Source: DMER01 sp003451645
GTDB taxonomy: Bacteria > Pseudomonadota > Alphaproteobacteria > Micropepsales > Micropepsaceae
Direction: 5' to 3'
Assembly: GCA_031976175.1 (NCBI GenBank)
Contig: DALYLR010000030.1
Span: forward strand, 1-45,509
DNA: 45,509 nt
Numbering within the stretch: the first letter of the stretch is position 1; every line of letters begins with the position of its first letter. The notes under the pieces were generated by a model that saw nothing but the letters and a program-made list of their open reading frames with translations, was not told the DNA's origin and did not search any database. Made by a program: the position numbers and the translations under genes. This document shows, one piece after another, positions 34,752 to 43,023 of the stretch.

Positions 34752-35678
34752 TCAGGAATAGCGCATGGTAGGGCGGTCGAAAACTTTACGGCCCATCAGA
34801 CTTGCGACCAGATCCACCATGAGCCTCGCCGTGCGGCCGCGCTCATCGAGGAAGGGATTTAGCTCAGCAAGATCGAGCGACGTCACGAGATCATGCTCAT
34901 GCAATAACTCCATCACCAGATGCGCTTCACGGAAGGTGGCGCCTCCCGGAACAGTCGTCCCAACGCCTGGCGCAATTGTGGGGTCCAAGAAATCGACATC
35001 AAGGGACACATGCAGCAGACCATTGTCCTTCGCCACCGTGTGAAGGAATTCCCGCAAGGGCGCGACGATTCCGCGCTCATCGAGCACGCGCATATCGTTC
35101 ACAGCCAAGTCGAGCCGTTGCAAAGCGTCATGCTCGGCTTGATCTACGGAGCGAATCCCAAAGAGGCATATGCGTTGAGGCGGCACTGGCGCGGGAAATG
35201 CCGGGAAGGCCTCAAACCCCTTGAGACCCGCGATATAGGCCACCGGCATGCCGTGAAAGTGTCCGGAATCCGTTGAGAGAGGCGTATGGAAATCGGAATG
35301 GGCATCCAACCACAAAATGTATAGCGGCCGGCCTTGCGCTTTAGCATAAGCCGCCACGCCCGCGACGGTCCCCAGCGACATCGAGTGATCGCCACCCATG
35401 AAGATGGGAAAGCCCGCGCCCATCGCCCGCTGTGATATTTGGGCGAGGCCTTGCGTCCACGCGACGGTCTCGGGTTGCGCATGTACAGCTGGATTGACGG
35501 CAGCGTTCCCCTGCCCGGGCTGAGGCGCCGCATCGCCCCAATCTTCAACTTCGTGACCGAGGTCCTTCATGATTGCCGGCAGACCGGCGACGCGATAAGC
35601 AGACGGCCCCATGAGGCAGCCCGGCGTACGTTGCCCGGAGTCCACGGGCGCTCCCACAAGAATACAGTGCTTCTGCAC
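34752..35678 (-). CDS. arginase / ureohydrolase
   Basis: Arginase hydrolyses arginine to ornithine and urea with two Mn ions. This 308-residue product carries the metal motifs GGDHSMSLGT, WLDAHSDFHTP and SLDVDFLDPTIAPG, and the loop SGHFHGMPVAY. The start is GTG 35678 because GGAGGGAG lies six bases upstream; an upstream TTG frame to 35699 is rejected. It lies 27 bases after acyl-CoA dehydrogenase and 12 before ornithine cyclodeaminase. The pairing favours true arginase over agmatinase or guanidinobutyrase. Confidence 0.92.
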   Translation of the reverse strand: MQKHCILVGAPVDSGQRTPGCLMGPSAYRVAGLPAIMKDLGHEVEDWGDAAPQPGQGNAAVNPAVHAQPETVAWTQGLAQISQRAMGAGFPIFMGGDHSMSLGTVAGVAAYAKAQGRPLYILWLDAHSDFHTPLSTDSGHFHGMPVAYIAGLKGFEAFPAFPAPVPPQRICLFGIRSVDQAEHDALQRLDLAVNDMRVLDERGIVAPLREFLHTVAKDNGLLHVSLDVDFLDPTIAPGVGTTVPGGATFREAHLVMELLHEHDLVTSLDLAELNPFLDERGRTARLMVDLVASLMGRKVFDRPTMRYS

Positions 35679-35705
35679 GTGCGCTCCCTCCGCGTTCAAC
35701 GCTGC

Positions 35706-36902
35706 TCAAATCCTATTTCGGGCAATCAACTGTCTGGCGATCACAATCCGTTGCATCTCATTCGTGCCCTCGCCAATGCAGAGCAGTGGAGCATCGCGGT
35801 AAAGCCGCTCGATCGGGTATTCTTTGGAATAGCCGTTGCCGCCATGGATGCGCATGGCCTCAAAGGCCGCCTCTGCGGCGGTTTCGGTCGCAAAATACTT
35901 GGCCATGCCCGCTTCCATATCGACCCGCGCGCCAGTGTCATAGGCCCGGGCGGCGTCCTCAACCAACAATTCAGAGGCACGTGTCTTGGCGGCCATTTCG
36001 CCCAGCTTCAATTGAATTGCCTGATGCTCACAAATGGGCTTACCCATCGTTGAGCGTTGCTGGGAATATTTGATGCTTTCCTTGAGGGCTCGCCTGGCGA
36101 TGCCGACGCCGCGGGCGGCAATGTTGATCCGGCCAATCTCCAAGCCCCCAGTGGCCATGATGAAGCCCTTGCCCTCTTCGCCGCCCACCAGGCACAGATC
36201 GGCATCACACTCATAATCTTCGAAGACGATCTCCCCGGTATCAACGCTCTTGTACCCCAGTTTGGGCAGCTTGCGGCCCGTCTTCACGCCAGGCAATGGC
36301 GCCATGGTCTCAGGATCAACCTTGGGCGTGATCAGCATCGTCATGCCCTTGTGCCGCGGCTGGGCCTCTGGATCCGTTTTGACCAGCAAGGCCAGGCAAT
36401 GCCCCTCAATGGAATTGGTGATCCAGGTCTTGGCGGCATTGACGAGATATCGGTCATTGCCCTTGCGGACCGCGCGTGAGCGGATGCCTTGCAAGTCCGT
36501 GCCCGCATCCGGCTCGGTCAGCCCTAAGCCGCCGCGCAACTGACCACTGGCGAATTTGGGCAGCCAATACTCCTTTTGCCGCGGCGTGCCGAATTTCTGC
36601 ACAATGATGGCCATCATCAGATGCGAGTTGAACACACCAGTCAGCGACATCCACTCCTCAGAGATGCGCGCAACAATCTGTGTGTAGACGGTCGCCGAAA
36701 GACCCAGGCCGCCATAGTCAGGATGGATGAGCGCACCAAAGAGGCCAAGCTCCTTCATATCTTCGACAAGGGCCGCGGGATATTCGTCATCATGTTCGAG
36801 GCGCGCGGCGACAGGCGCGACTTTCTTGGTCACCCATTTCTCGATGGCGTCCAAAATGAGGGCGTCATCGCTATTCGCATGCCGAGGTGCCGCAATGGTC
36901 AT
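35706..36902 (-). CDS. acyl-CoA dehydrogenase
   Basis: This is a 398-residue FAD-dependent acyl-CoA dehydrogenase that introduces the alpha,beta double bond. Helical N-terminal domain: 1-125. The beta domain contains GLTEPDAGTDLQGIRSRA and KTWITNSIEGHCLALLVKTD, with the flavin-binding strand. The helical C-domain has AMRIHGGNGYSKEYPIERLY and RDAPLLCIGEGTNEMQRIVI, whose glutamate in the GEGTNE turn is the likely catalytic base. Start ATG 36902. It follows the MaoC hydratase gene by nine bases; the two together give consecutive steps (oxidation, hydration). The substrate chain is unknown. Confidence 0.95.
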   Translation of the reverse strand: MTIAAPRHANSDDALILDAIEKWVTKKVAPVAARLEHDDEYPAALVEDMKELGLFGALIHPDYGGLGLSATVYTQIVARISEEWMSLTGVFNSHLMMAIIVQKFGTPRQKEYWLPKFASGQLRGGLGLTEPDAGTDLQGIRSRAVRKGNDRYLVNAAKTWITNSIEGHCLALLVKTDPEAQPRHKGMTMLITPKVDPETMAPLPGVKTGRKLPKLGYKSVDTGEIVFEDYECDADLCLVGGEEGKGFIMATGGLEIGRINIAARGVGIARRALKESIKYSQQRSTMGKPICEHQAIQLKLGEMAAKTRASELLVEDAARAYDTGARVDMEAGMAKYFATETAAEAAFEAMRIHGGNGYSKEYPIERLYRDAPLLCIGEGTNEMQRIVIARQLIARNRI

Positions 36903-36911
36903 GGGATATCC

Positions 36912-37433
36912 TTAGTAGGTGCCGATCTTGTCCTCTACGCTCTGGCCACGCGCAGGGATCAACATGTTTCGGGTGAAACTGCAAACGGTTTCCCCACGCT
37001 GGTTTCGCCCCAAGGTGCGGATTGTCACGATCCCCTGGCCCGGCCGTGACTGGCTCTCGCGTTTCGCCAGGACTTCACTCTCGGCATAAAGGGTATCGCC
37101 TGCAAAGACGGGGGCCGTGAACTTCACCTCATCCATGCCAAGATTGGCGATCGCCTTTTGGCTGCAATCCGTAACGCTCATACCGATGAGCAGCGACAGA
37201 GTGTAGGTGCTGACCACCAGGTTTTGCTTGAACTCCGAACCCCGCGCGTATTCGGCGTCAAAGTGCAGGGGATGGGTGTTGAGTGTCAGCAGGGTGAAGA
37301 GGTGATTATCAGCCTCTGTCACGGTCTTGCCGGGGCGATGCTCGTAGATGTCGCCAACCTGGAAGTCTTCAAAATAGCGGCCAAAGGTTTCGCGGTAGCG
37401 CTGCGGGCCGATCTGCTTCCAGTTCTGAACCAC
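36912..37433 (-). CDS. MaoC-family (R)-hydratase/dehydratase
   Basis: This 173-residue hot-dog-fold protein of the MaoC type adds water to or removes it from enoyl-CoAs. It has RYFEDFQVGDIYEHRPGKTV, TEADNHLFTLLTLNTHPLHFD (the Asp/His pair of the active-site loop) and an ARGSEFKQNLVVSTYTLSLLIG helix. The resemblance to mesaconyl- or methylmalyl-CoA hydratases is closest by eye. Start GTG 37433 is chosen for AGGAGG at close spacing; a frame from 37457 is less supported. It leads the four-gene run to 33684. Confidence 0.9.
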   Translation of the reverse strand: MVQNWKQIGPQRYRETFGRYFEDFQVGDIYEHRPGKTVTEADNHLFTLLTLNTHPLHFDAEYARGSEFKQNLVVSTYTLSLLIGMSVTDCSQKAIANLGMDEVKFTAPVFAGDTLYAESEVLAKRESQSRPGQGIVTIRTLGRNQRGETVCSFTRNMLIPARGQSVEDKIGTY

Positions 37434-37526
37434 GCCCCCTCCTCGCGACCACCGCACTGCTGTTTGTGCAAGGCACGCTATGCCTGACCCTGTGGCGGGT
37501 CAACGGGTGGCTGTGCTCAGCGGGAC

Positions 37527-37602
37527 TGGTGGGCGATGACGGACTCGAACCGCCGACATCATCGGTGTAAACGACGCGCTCTACCAACTGAGCTAATCGC
37601 CC
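37527..37602 (-). tRNA. tRNA-Val (anticodon TAC)
   Basis: The minus strand starts GGGCGATTAGCTCAGTTGGT. The anticodon arm CGTCGTTTACACCGATG shows TAC, followed by the GCGGTTCGAGTCCGT T-arm. The 3' end is acceptor ATCGCCC, discriminator A and CCA. Length is 76. It stands between hup and the MaoC gene. Confidence 0.98.
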
Positions 37603-37620
37603 GAAACCATGGCCCGCAAA

Positions 37621-37644
37621 GGGACCGGCCTTGTAGCCGGTCCC
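37621..37644 (-). terminator. intrinsic terminator-like hairpin after hup
   Basis: A perfect 9-bp stem (gggaccggc / gccggtccc, loop cttgta) lies 27 bases beyond the hup stop. On the minus strand TTT follows directly, a short U-run. It separates hup from tRNA-Val. Confidence 0.5.
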
Positions 37645-37670
37645 GCTGCACAGCGCAATGCCCAGCACCA

Positions 37671-37946
37671 TTACGGGTTCACAGCCTCCTTCAGCTGCTT
37701 GCCCGCCCTGAATTTGGGTGTGTTCGTAGAGGCAATATCGATCTCTTCGCCCGTACGCGGATTGCGGCCCTTGCCACCTTTGCGCGCCGTAACCTCAAAG
37801 GTCCCAAAGCCGACGAGACGCACTTCGCCGCCTGCTTTAAGCGTCGCAACGATGATATCAATCATCGTGTCGATCACCTTCTCAGTCTCGACCTTTGTAA
37901 CACCAACTTTGTCTGCAACGGCGGCGACCAATTCATTCTTGTTCAT
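37671..37946 (-). CDS. hup: histone-like DNA-binding protein HU
   Basis: HU bends and compacts DNA as a dimer. The 91-residue length is standard. It has MNKNELVAAVADKVGVTKVE (helical body), the VRLVGFGTFEVTARKGGKGR signature, and the beta-arm with NPRTGEEI followed by PKFRAGKQLKEAVN. It is the alphaproteobacterial HU-beta type, downstream of lon in conserved order. The 301-base spacer toward lon (37947-38247) holds no gene but shows inverted repeats and the lon terminator. Confidence 0.97.
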   Translation of the reverse strand: MNKNELVAAVADKVGVTKVETEKVIDTMIDIIVATLKAGGEVRLVGFGTFEVTARKGGKGRNPRTGEEIDIASTNTPKFRAGKQLKEAVNP

Positions 37947-38036
37947 TGCGTCGGTCCTTATCGCTTAGCTCATGTCTTCAGTGGAGAGGGGGCGGAACAC
38001 TGACACAGCGCCTACCAGGCCTCAAGCGGCAACTGG

Positions 38037-38104
38037 TTCCCTTTGCCCAAAACTTTCAATCGGAACGGAAGTTCAGTCAAAGGGAAAGGCAACATTTTGG
38101 GCAA
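38037..38104 (-). promoter_or_regulatory. overlapping alternative inverted repeats upstream of hup
   Basis: ttccctttg (38037-38045) pairs with caaagggaa (38078-38086), and ttgcccaaaa (38043-38052) pairs with ttttgggcaa (38095-38104). The left arms share three bases, so the two stems cannot form together. The region is 90-158 bases upstream of the hup ATG, where a promoter or leader would lie. Two mutually exclusive stems might give regulated leader behaviour. This is only a structural observation. Confidence 0.4.
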
Positions 38105-38167
38105 GCTGAGCGGTGTAAGAGCGATCGCGGCCACTCGCGCCCGGCATGACCGCTTCACTCCCAAACA

Positions 38168-38205
38168 AAAGAGGCCCCCAGCCATTACGGGCAAGGGACC
38201 TCTTT
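38168..38205 (-). terminator. rho-independent terminator of lon
   Basis: On the minus strand, AAAGAGGTCCC pairs with GGGGGCCTCTTT through 11 bp including one G-U and one extra G, with a loop of about 15 bases. TTGTTTG follows. It begins 43 bases after the lon stop. Good terminator geometry. Confidence 0.7.
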
Positions 38206-38247
38206 GGTCTTGGGGCAACGACCGTTACGGCTCTAAGGAGGCTCTAC

Positions 38248-40665
38248 TTAGTGGGTAATCACCGGCTCAGCATCATCTCCAGAAGGCTTGACCTTTGGCT
38301 TCACCTCGTCCTCAGGCTCTTCCCAGGTGATCGCCTGCGGCGCTCGCACAAAGGCATGCAGCACAACATCGTCAACCGTTGCGACAGGTACTATCTTCAA
38401 GTCCTTCAGAACATTGTCAGGAATGTCCGCAAGGTCCTTCTCATTTTCTGACGGGATCAGAACGGTGGTGATTCCCGCCCGCAAGGCGGCAAGCAGTTTT
38501 TCTTTGAGCCCGCCAATGGGCAATACCCGGCCGCGCAACGTAATCTCCCCAGTCATCGCAACGTCACGGCGTACCGCAATGCCGGTCAGGACGGAGACAA
38601 TGGCGGTCATCATCGCAACACCGGCCGAAGGACCGTCCTTGGGCGTTGCCCCTTCTGGCACGTGGACGTGGATGTCGCGCTTGTCAAACAAGGGCGGCTC
38701 GATGCCGAACGCGGTCGACCGCGAGCGCACATAAGAGCGCGCGGCGTCGATCGATTCCTTCATGACGTCACCCAGCTTGCCGGTTGTTTGCATACGGCCT
38801 TTGCCGGGCAGCATCACCGCCTCGATCTGCAACGTGTCGCCGCCCACCTCGGTCCAGGCCAGACCGGTCACAACACCAATCTGGTCCTCCCCCTCCATCT
38901 CGCCAAAGCGGAACTTCCGCACACCGGCGTATTTGTTGAGGTTCTTGGGCGTCACCGTCACAGATTTGGCCTGGTTCGAGACGATTTCGCGCACTGCTTT
39001 TCGCGTCAGGCCCGCAATCTCGCGCTCCAGATTCCGTACGCCCGCCTCTCGGGTGTAGTAGCGGATCAGGTCGCGCAAAGCGTCATCCGTGATCGACCAT
39101 TCGCCCTCCTTGAGCGCATGCGCGCCAATCTGCTTGGAGATCAAGTGGCGCTTGGCGATCTCGACCTTCTCATCCTCCGTGTACCCCGGAATGCGAATAA
39201 TCTCCATCCGGTCCAGCAAGGGCTGCGGCATCCGCAAAGAGTTGGACGTGGTGATGAACATCACGTCGGACAGGTCGAAATCGACTTCCAGATAGTGGTC
39301 CTGGAAGGTGGAGTTCTGCTCCGGGTCCAAAACCTCCAGCAGAGCTGAAGAGGGATCGCCGCGCCAATCCGCACCCAGCTTGTCGATCTCGTCAAGCAGG
39401 AACAGCGGATTGGAAGTCTTGGCCTTCTTCATACCCTGGATGACCTTGCCAGGCATGGAGCCGATATACGTCCGGCGATGCCCGCGGATCTCCGCCTCGT
39501 CGCGCACGCCACCCAGCGACATGCGGATGAACTCACGGCCGGTCGCTTTGGCAATCGACTTGCCAAGCGAGGTCTTGCCGACGCCCGGAGGCCCAACAAG
39601 GCACAGAATGGGGCCTTTTAGCTTGCCCGCGCGCTGCTGCACGGCGAGGTACTCCAGAATACGCTCTTTGACCTTTTCGAGACCGTAGTGGTCTTCCTCA
39701 AGCACGGCTTCAGCTTTGCCAAGGTCGCGCTTGACCTTGGATTTCTTGCCCCATGGCAGAGACAACATCCAGTCAAGGTAGTTGCGCACAACGGTTGCCT
39801 CTGCCGACATCGGCGACATTTGGCGCAGCTTTTTCAGCTCGGCAGTTGCCTTGTCGCGTGCCTCATTGGAGAGCTTGGCATTCTTGATGCGATCTTCGAT
39901 CTCGGAGATTTCGTCGCGCGTGTCTTCCTGCCCCTCGCCTAACTCCTTCTGGATGGCCTTAAGCTGTTCGTTCAAATAGTACTCGCGCTGCGTCTTCTCC
40001 ATCTGACGCTTTACGCGCGAGCGGATCTTGCGCTCCACCTGCAGGACGCCGATCTCGCCCTCCATCATCGCGTAGACCCGTTCCAAGCGGTCCGCGACAC
40101 GGGGCAATTCAAGCAATTGCTGCTTCTCTGGGATCTTGACAGTCAGCTGCGCCGCAATGGAGTCCGCGAGCTTGGCATGCTCCGTGATCTGACCGATGTT
40201 AGAGAGGATTTCGACAGACACCTTTTTGTTCAGTTTGACATAGTTTTCAAACTGAGCGGTAACCGAGCGGGCCAGCGCCTCAACCTCGTCCTCGCGGCCC
40301 GGCTCATCGGTCAAGATCTCGACTTGTGCGGCAAAGAAGGCGCCATTCGGCACAAAACGGCGGATACGTGCGCGCTGCTTACCCTCAACCAGAACCTTCA
40401 CCGTTTGATCGGGCAGCTTAAGCAATTGCAGCACCGAGGCCAGCGTTCCCGTCCAATAGACGTCCTGCTCACCCGGGTCGTCTTGATTCCCGTTCTTCTG
40501 CGTGACAAGCAGGATCTGCTTGTCCTCCTGAACCACATCTTCCAGAGCACGCACCGACTTCTCACGGCCGACAAAGAGCGGCACGATCATGTGCGGAAAG
40601 ACCACGATGTCCCGCAAGGGCAGCACCGGAACCACGGCCGCGCTCATAGTGTCCGAACTAGCCAT
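38248..40665 (-). CDS. lon: ATP-dependent protease Lon
   Basis: Lon degrades misfolded and regulatory proteins. The 805-residue product starts at ATG 40665 (MASSDTM), after GGTAGG; a frame from 40695 is rejected. The N-domain (VVPVLPLRDIVVFPHMIVPL) precedes the AAA+ module with Walker A GPPGVGKTSLGKS and Walker B LFLLDEIDKLG. The peptidase domain has the catalytic serine in PKDGPSAGVAM and the lysine in LRGRVLPIGGLKEKLLAALR. Ser-Lys dyad is intact. The C-terminal tail is acidic/basic (PEDEVKPKVKPSGDD). Single transcription unit between clpX and hup. Confidence 0.98.
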   Translation of the reverse strand: MASSDTMSAAVVPVLPLRDIVVFPHMIVPLFVGREKSVRALEDVVQEDKQILLVTQKNGNQDDPGEQDVYWTGTLASVLQLLKLPDQTVKVLVEGKQRARIRRFVPNGAFFAAQVEILTDEPGREDEVEALARSVTAQFENYVKLNKKVSVEILSNIGQITEHAKLADSIAAQLTVKIPEKQQLLELPRVADRLERVYAMMEGEIGVLQVERKIRSRVKRQMEKTQREYYLNEQLKAIQKELGEGQEDTRDEISEIEDRIKNAKLSNEARDKATAELKKLRQMSPMSAEATVVRNYLDWMLSLPWGKKSKVKRDLGKAEAVLEEDHYGLEKVKERILEYLAVQQRAGKLKGPILCLVGPPGVGKTSLGKSIAKATGREFIRMSLGGVRDEAEIRGHRRTYIGSMPGKVIQGMKKAKTSNPLFLLDEIDKLGADWRGDPSSALLEVLDPEQNSTFQDHYLEVDFDLSDVMFITTSNSLRMPQPLLDRMEIIRIPGYTEDEKVEIAKRHLISKQIGAHALKEGEWSITDDALRDLIRYYTREAGVRNLEREIAGLTRKAVREIVSNQAKSVTVTPKNLNKYAGVRKFRFGEMEGEDQIGVVTGLAWTEVGGDTLQIEAVMLPGKGRMQTTGKLGDVMKESIDAARSYVRSRSTAFGIEPPLFDKRDIHVHVPEGATPKDGPSAGVAMMTAIVSVLTGIAVRRDVAMTGEITLRGRVLPIGGLKEKLLAALRAGITTVLIPSENEKDLADIPDNVLKDLKIVPVATVDDVVLHAFVRAPQAITWEEPEDEVKPKVKPSGDDAEPVITH

Positions 40666-40892
40666 AGGTAACCTACCTTTCATGTCCGGCCCCACAGCAG
40701 TGCCGCAAACAGTTCACTTCTCACCATGCAAAGGTCTGGCCAGAAGCGCCATGTGAGCGTAACGGGGATAAGGCGCGGAATTAAGACAATAGCGATTGAT
40801 TGAAGGTGGAGCCTGGGATGCCCGCATTCAAGTGGCGCTCTCAACAGGCAAGCGGAAATGGCTGAATTCCGCGCTGTTACTGACGCCAGGGT

Positions 40893-40910
40893 GCCGCCTT
40901 ACGAGGCGGC
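40893..40910. repeat. 6-bp hairpin with the clpX stop codon in its loop
   Basis: gccgcc (40893-40898) pairs with ggcggc (40905-40910); the loop ttacga contains the clpX stop (TAA on the minus strand at 40899-40901). No T-run follows, so it is not a classical terminator. Confidence 0.5.
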
Positions 40911-42167
40911 CGACCCCGCATCTTTAGCCTTATCGGTATAGATCAGGAGTGGACGTGCCCGCCCCTCCGCCACTTCACCATTGATCACGGCCTCCGACAC
41001 ACCGCGCATGGACGGCAGATCGTACATGGTATCGAGCAAAATGCCCTCCATGATCGACCGCAAACCGCGGGCGCCTGTCTTTCGGATGATCGCCTTCTTG
41101 GCAATAGCGCGCAGGGCATCTTCGCTGAAGGTTAGGTTCAAACCTTCCATTTCGAACAGGCGTTGATACTGCTTGACGAGAGCGTTGCGCGGCTTGGTCA
41201 AGATGGTGATCAGCGCCTCGATGTCCAAATCTTCAAGCGTTGCCAGAACCGGCAAGCGGCCAACGAATTCCGGTATGAGACCGAACTTCAACAAATCCTC
41301 AGGTTCGATCTCGCGTAAGATCGCACCCGTTTGGCGATCGTCCGGCGCCTGAACATGCGCACCAAAGCCAATCGAGGAGCCCTTGGAGCGCTGAGAAATA
41401 ATTCGGTCGATGCCAGCAAAGGCACCGCCGCAAATGAACAGGATGTTGGTCGTGTCGACTTGCAGAAACTCTTGTTGCGGGTGCTTGCGGCCCCCTTGCG
41501 GCGGGACGCTGGCGACAGTGCCTTCCATGATCTTGAGCAACGCCTGCTGAACGCCCTCGCCCGACACATCGCGGGTGATCGACGGGTTGTCGGATTTGCG
41601 GCTGATCTTGTCGACCTCGTCGATATAGACGATGCCGCGCTGCGCGCGCTCAACATTGTAATCCGCAGCCTGCAAGAGCTTGAGAATGATGTTCTCGACA
41701 TCCTCGCCCACATACCCTGCTTCCGTCAGGGTGGTTGCGTCCGCCATAGTGAAAGGCACATCAAGGATGCGCGCGAGCGTCTGCGCCAGAAGCGTCTTGC
41801 CGCAACCGGTGGGGCCAATCAGCAGGATGTTCGACTTGGCGATTTCGACGTCGTTGTTCTTGGTTTGATGGTGCAGGCGCTTGTAGTGATTGTGGACAGC
41901 GACCGAGAGCACCTTCTTGGCATGCTCCTGACCGATCACGTAGTCGTCGAGCACCTTGCGGATGTCCTGCGGTGTCGGCACACCGTCCCGCGACTTCACC
42001 AGCGAGGTCTTGGTTTCCTCGCGGATGATGTCCATGCATAGCTCGACACACTCGTCGCAAATGAAGACCGTCGGTCCGGCGATCAGTTTGCGCACCTCGT
42101 GCTGGCTCTTGCCGCAGAAGGAACAATAGAGGGTGTTTTTGGAATCGCCGCCGGGTGTCTTGCTCAT
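40899..42167 (-). CDS. clpX: ATP-dependent Clp protease ATPase ClpX
   Basis: ClpX unfolds tagged substrates and feeds ClpP. The 422-residue length is normal. N-terminal zinc-binding domain with C15, C18, C37 and C40 (LYCSFCGKSQHEV, FICDECVELC). The AAA+ module has Walker A GPTGCGKTLLAQ, Walker B VYIDEVDKI, and the pore loop TEAGYVGEDVENI. IGF-loop-type segment for ClpP docking is IGFGAHV. The spacer to clpP (42168-42356) has no gene. It presumably has its own promoter, not resolved by eye. Confidence 0.98.
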   Translation of the reverse strand: MSKTPGGDSKNTLYCSFCGKSQHEVRKLIAGPTVFICDECVELCMDIIREETKTSLVKSRDGVPTPQDIRKVLDDYVIGQEHAKKVLSVAVHNHYKRLHHQTKNNDVEIAKSNILLIGPTGCGKTLLAQTLARILDVPFTMADATTLTEAGYVGEDVENIILKLLQAADYNVERAQRGIVYIDEVDKISRKSDNPSITRDVSGEGVQQALLKIMEGTVASVPPQGGRKHPQQEFLQVDTTNILFICGGAFAGIDRIISQRSKGSSIGFGAHVQAPDDRQTGAILREIEPEDLLKFGLIPEFVGRLPVLATLEDLDIEALITILTKPRNALVKQYQRLFEMEGLNLTFSEDALRAIAKKAIIRKTGARGLRSIMEGILLDTMYDLPSMRGVSEAVINGEVAEGRARPLLIYTDKAKDAGSAAS

Positions 42168-42356
42168 TCAATGTCCTCACCAACTCCCCGCAACCCTGAA
42201 AGGCCCTCGGAGTTGTACTAATCCATTCAGCACCTGCCCGGCGCGCCATGCCTTTTTGAGCAAGCCAGCCAGGATACGATCATGATATAGTGTTGGCGAT
42301 CAAGATTGCATTAATTTGACGGCCCTGTTCGCAGTGCCAGGCGTGTCAGATTGGCC

Positions 42357-42983
42357 TCAGAGGTTTGAATCGCCAGCAGGTGCCGGCCGCTTGTGCATGA
42401 CTTGGTCAACAAGACCAAAATCCCGCGCTTCATCGGCAGTCAGGAACGTGTCGCGATCAAGGGTTTTCTCAATCGTTTCCAACGGCTTACCGGTGTGGCG
42501 CACATAGATGTCATTCAACCGGCGCTTGATTTTCAGAATTTCTTGCGCGTGACGCGCCATGTCCGCAGCTTGCCCAGCAATCCCGCCGGAGGGCTGATGC
42601 AGCATCACCCGCGAATTCGGCAGGATGTACCGCATCCCCTTCTCGCCAGCAGCCAACAGAAGTGAGGCAGCGGACGCTGCTTGACCAATGCACAGGGTCG
42701 AAATCTGCGGCCGGACATACTGCATCGTGTCATAGATCGCCAAAGCCGAGGTCACCACACCGCCGCCCGAGTTTATGTACATCGCAATCTCCTTCTTGGG
42801 GTTCTCAGCCTCCAAGAACAGCAATTGCGCCGTCACAACTGTCGCGATTGAATCGTCGATCACACCGGACACGAAAATGATGCGTTCTTTGAGCAGCCGC
42901 GAATAAATGTCGTAGCCGCGTTCCCCGCGCGACGTCTGCTCAATCACATAAGGCACATAGTAGTTTGCTTGAACGCCCGTCAT
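42357..42983 (-). CDS. clpP: ATP-dependent Clp protease proteolytic subunit ClpP
   Basis: ClpP is the serine-protease chamber of ClpXP/ClpAP. The 208-residue protein has Ser104 (GQAASAASLLL), His129 (VMLHQPSGG) and Asp178 (LDRDTF), the spacing of E. coli S111/H136/D185. NSGGGVVTSALAIYDTMQ supplies the oxyanion region. Start ATG 42983 with GAGGG seven bases upstream; the N-terminal frame to 43055 overlaps tig and is rejected. It follows tig by 40 bases and likely shares its transcript. Confidence 0.98.
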   Translation of the reverse strand: MTGVQANYYVPYVIEQTSRGERGYDIYSRLLKERIIFVSGVIDDSIATVVTAQLLFLEAENPKKEIAMYINSGGGVVTSALAIYDTMQYVRPQISTLCIGQAASAASLLLAAGEKGMRYILPNSRVMLHQPSGGIAGQAADMARHAQEILKIKRRLNDIYVRHTGKPLETIEKTLDRDTFLTADEARDFGLVDQVMHKRPAPAGDSNL

Positions 42984-43023
42984 TTTTCTACCCTCGCTCC
43001 GAGATTGGCCCAGCGCCACTGGA

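Noticed and set aside
40666..40898. Heat-shock sigma-32 promoter for lon
   Set aside because: CTTGAAT is present on the minus strand but a properly spaced -10 box is not convincing.
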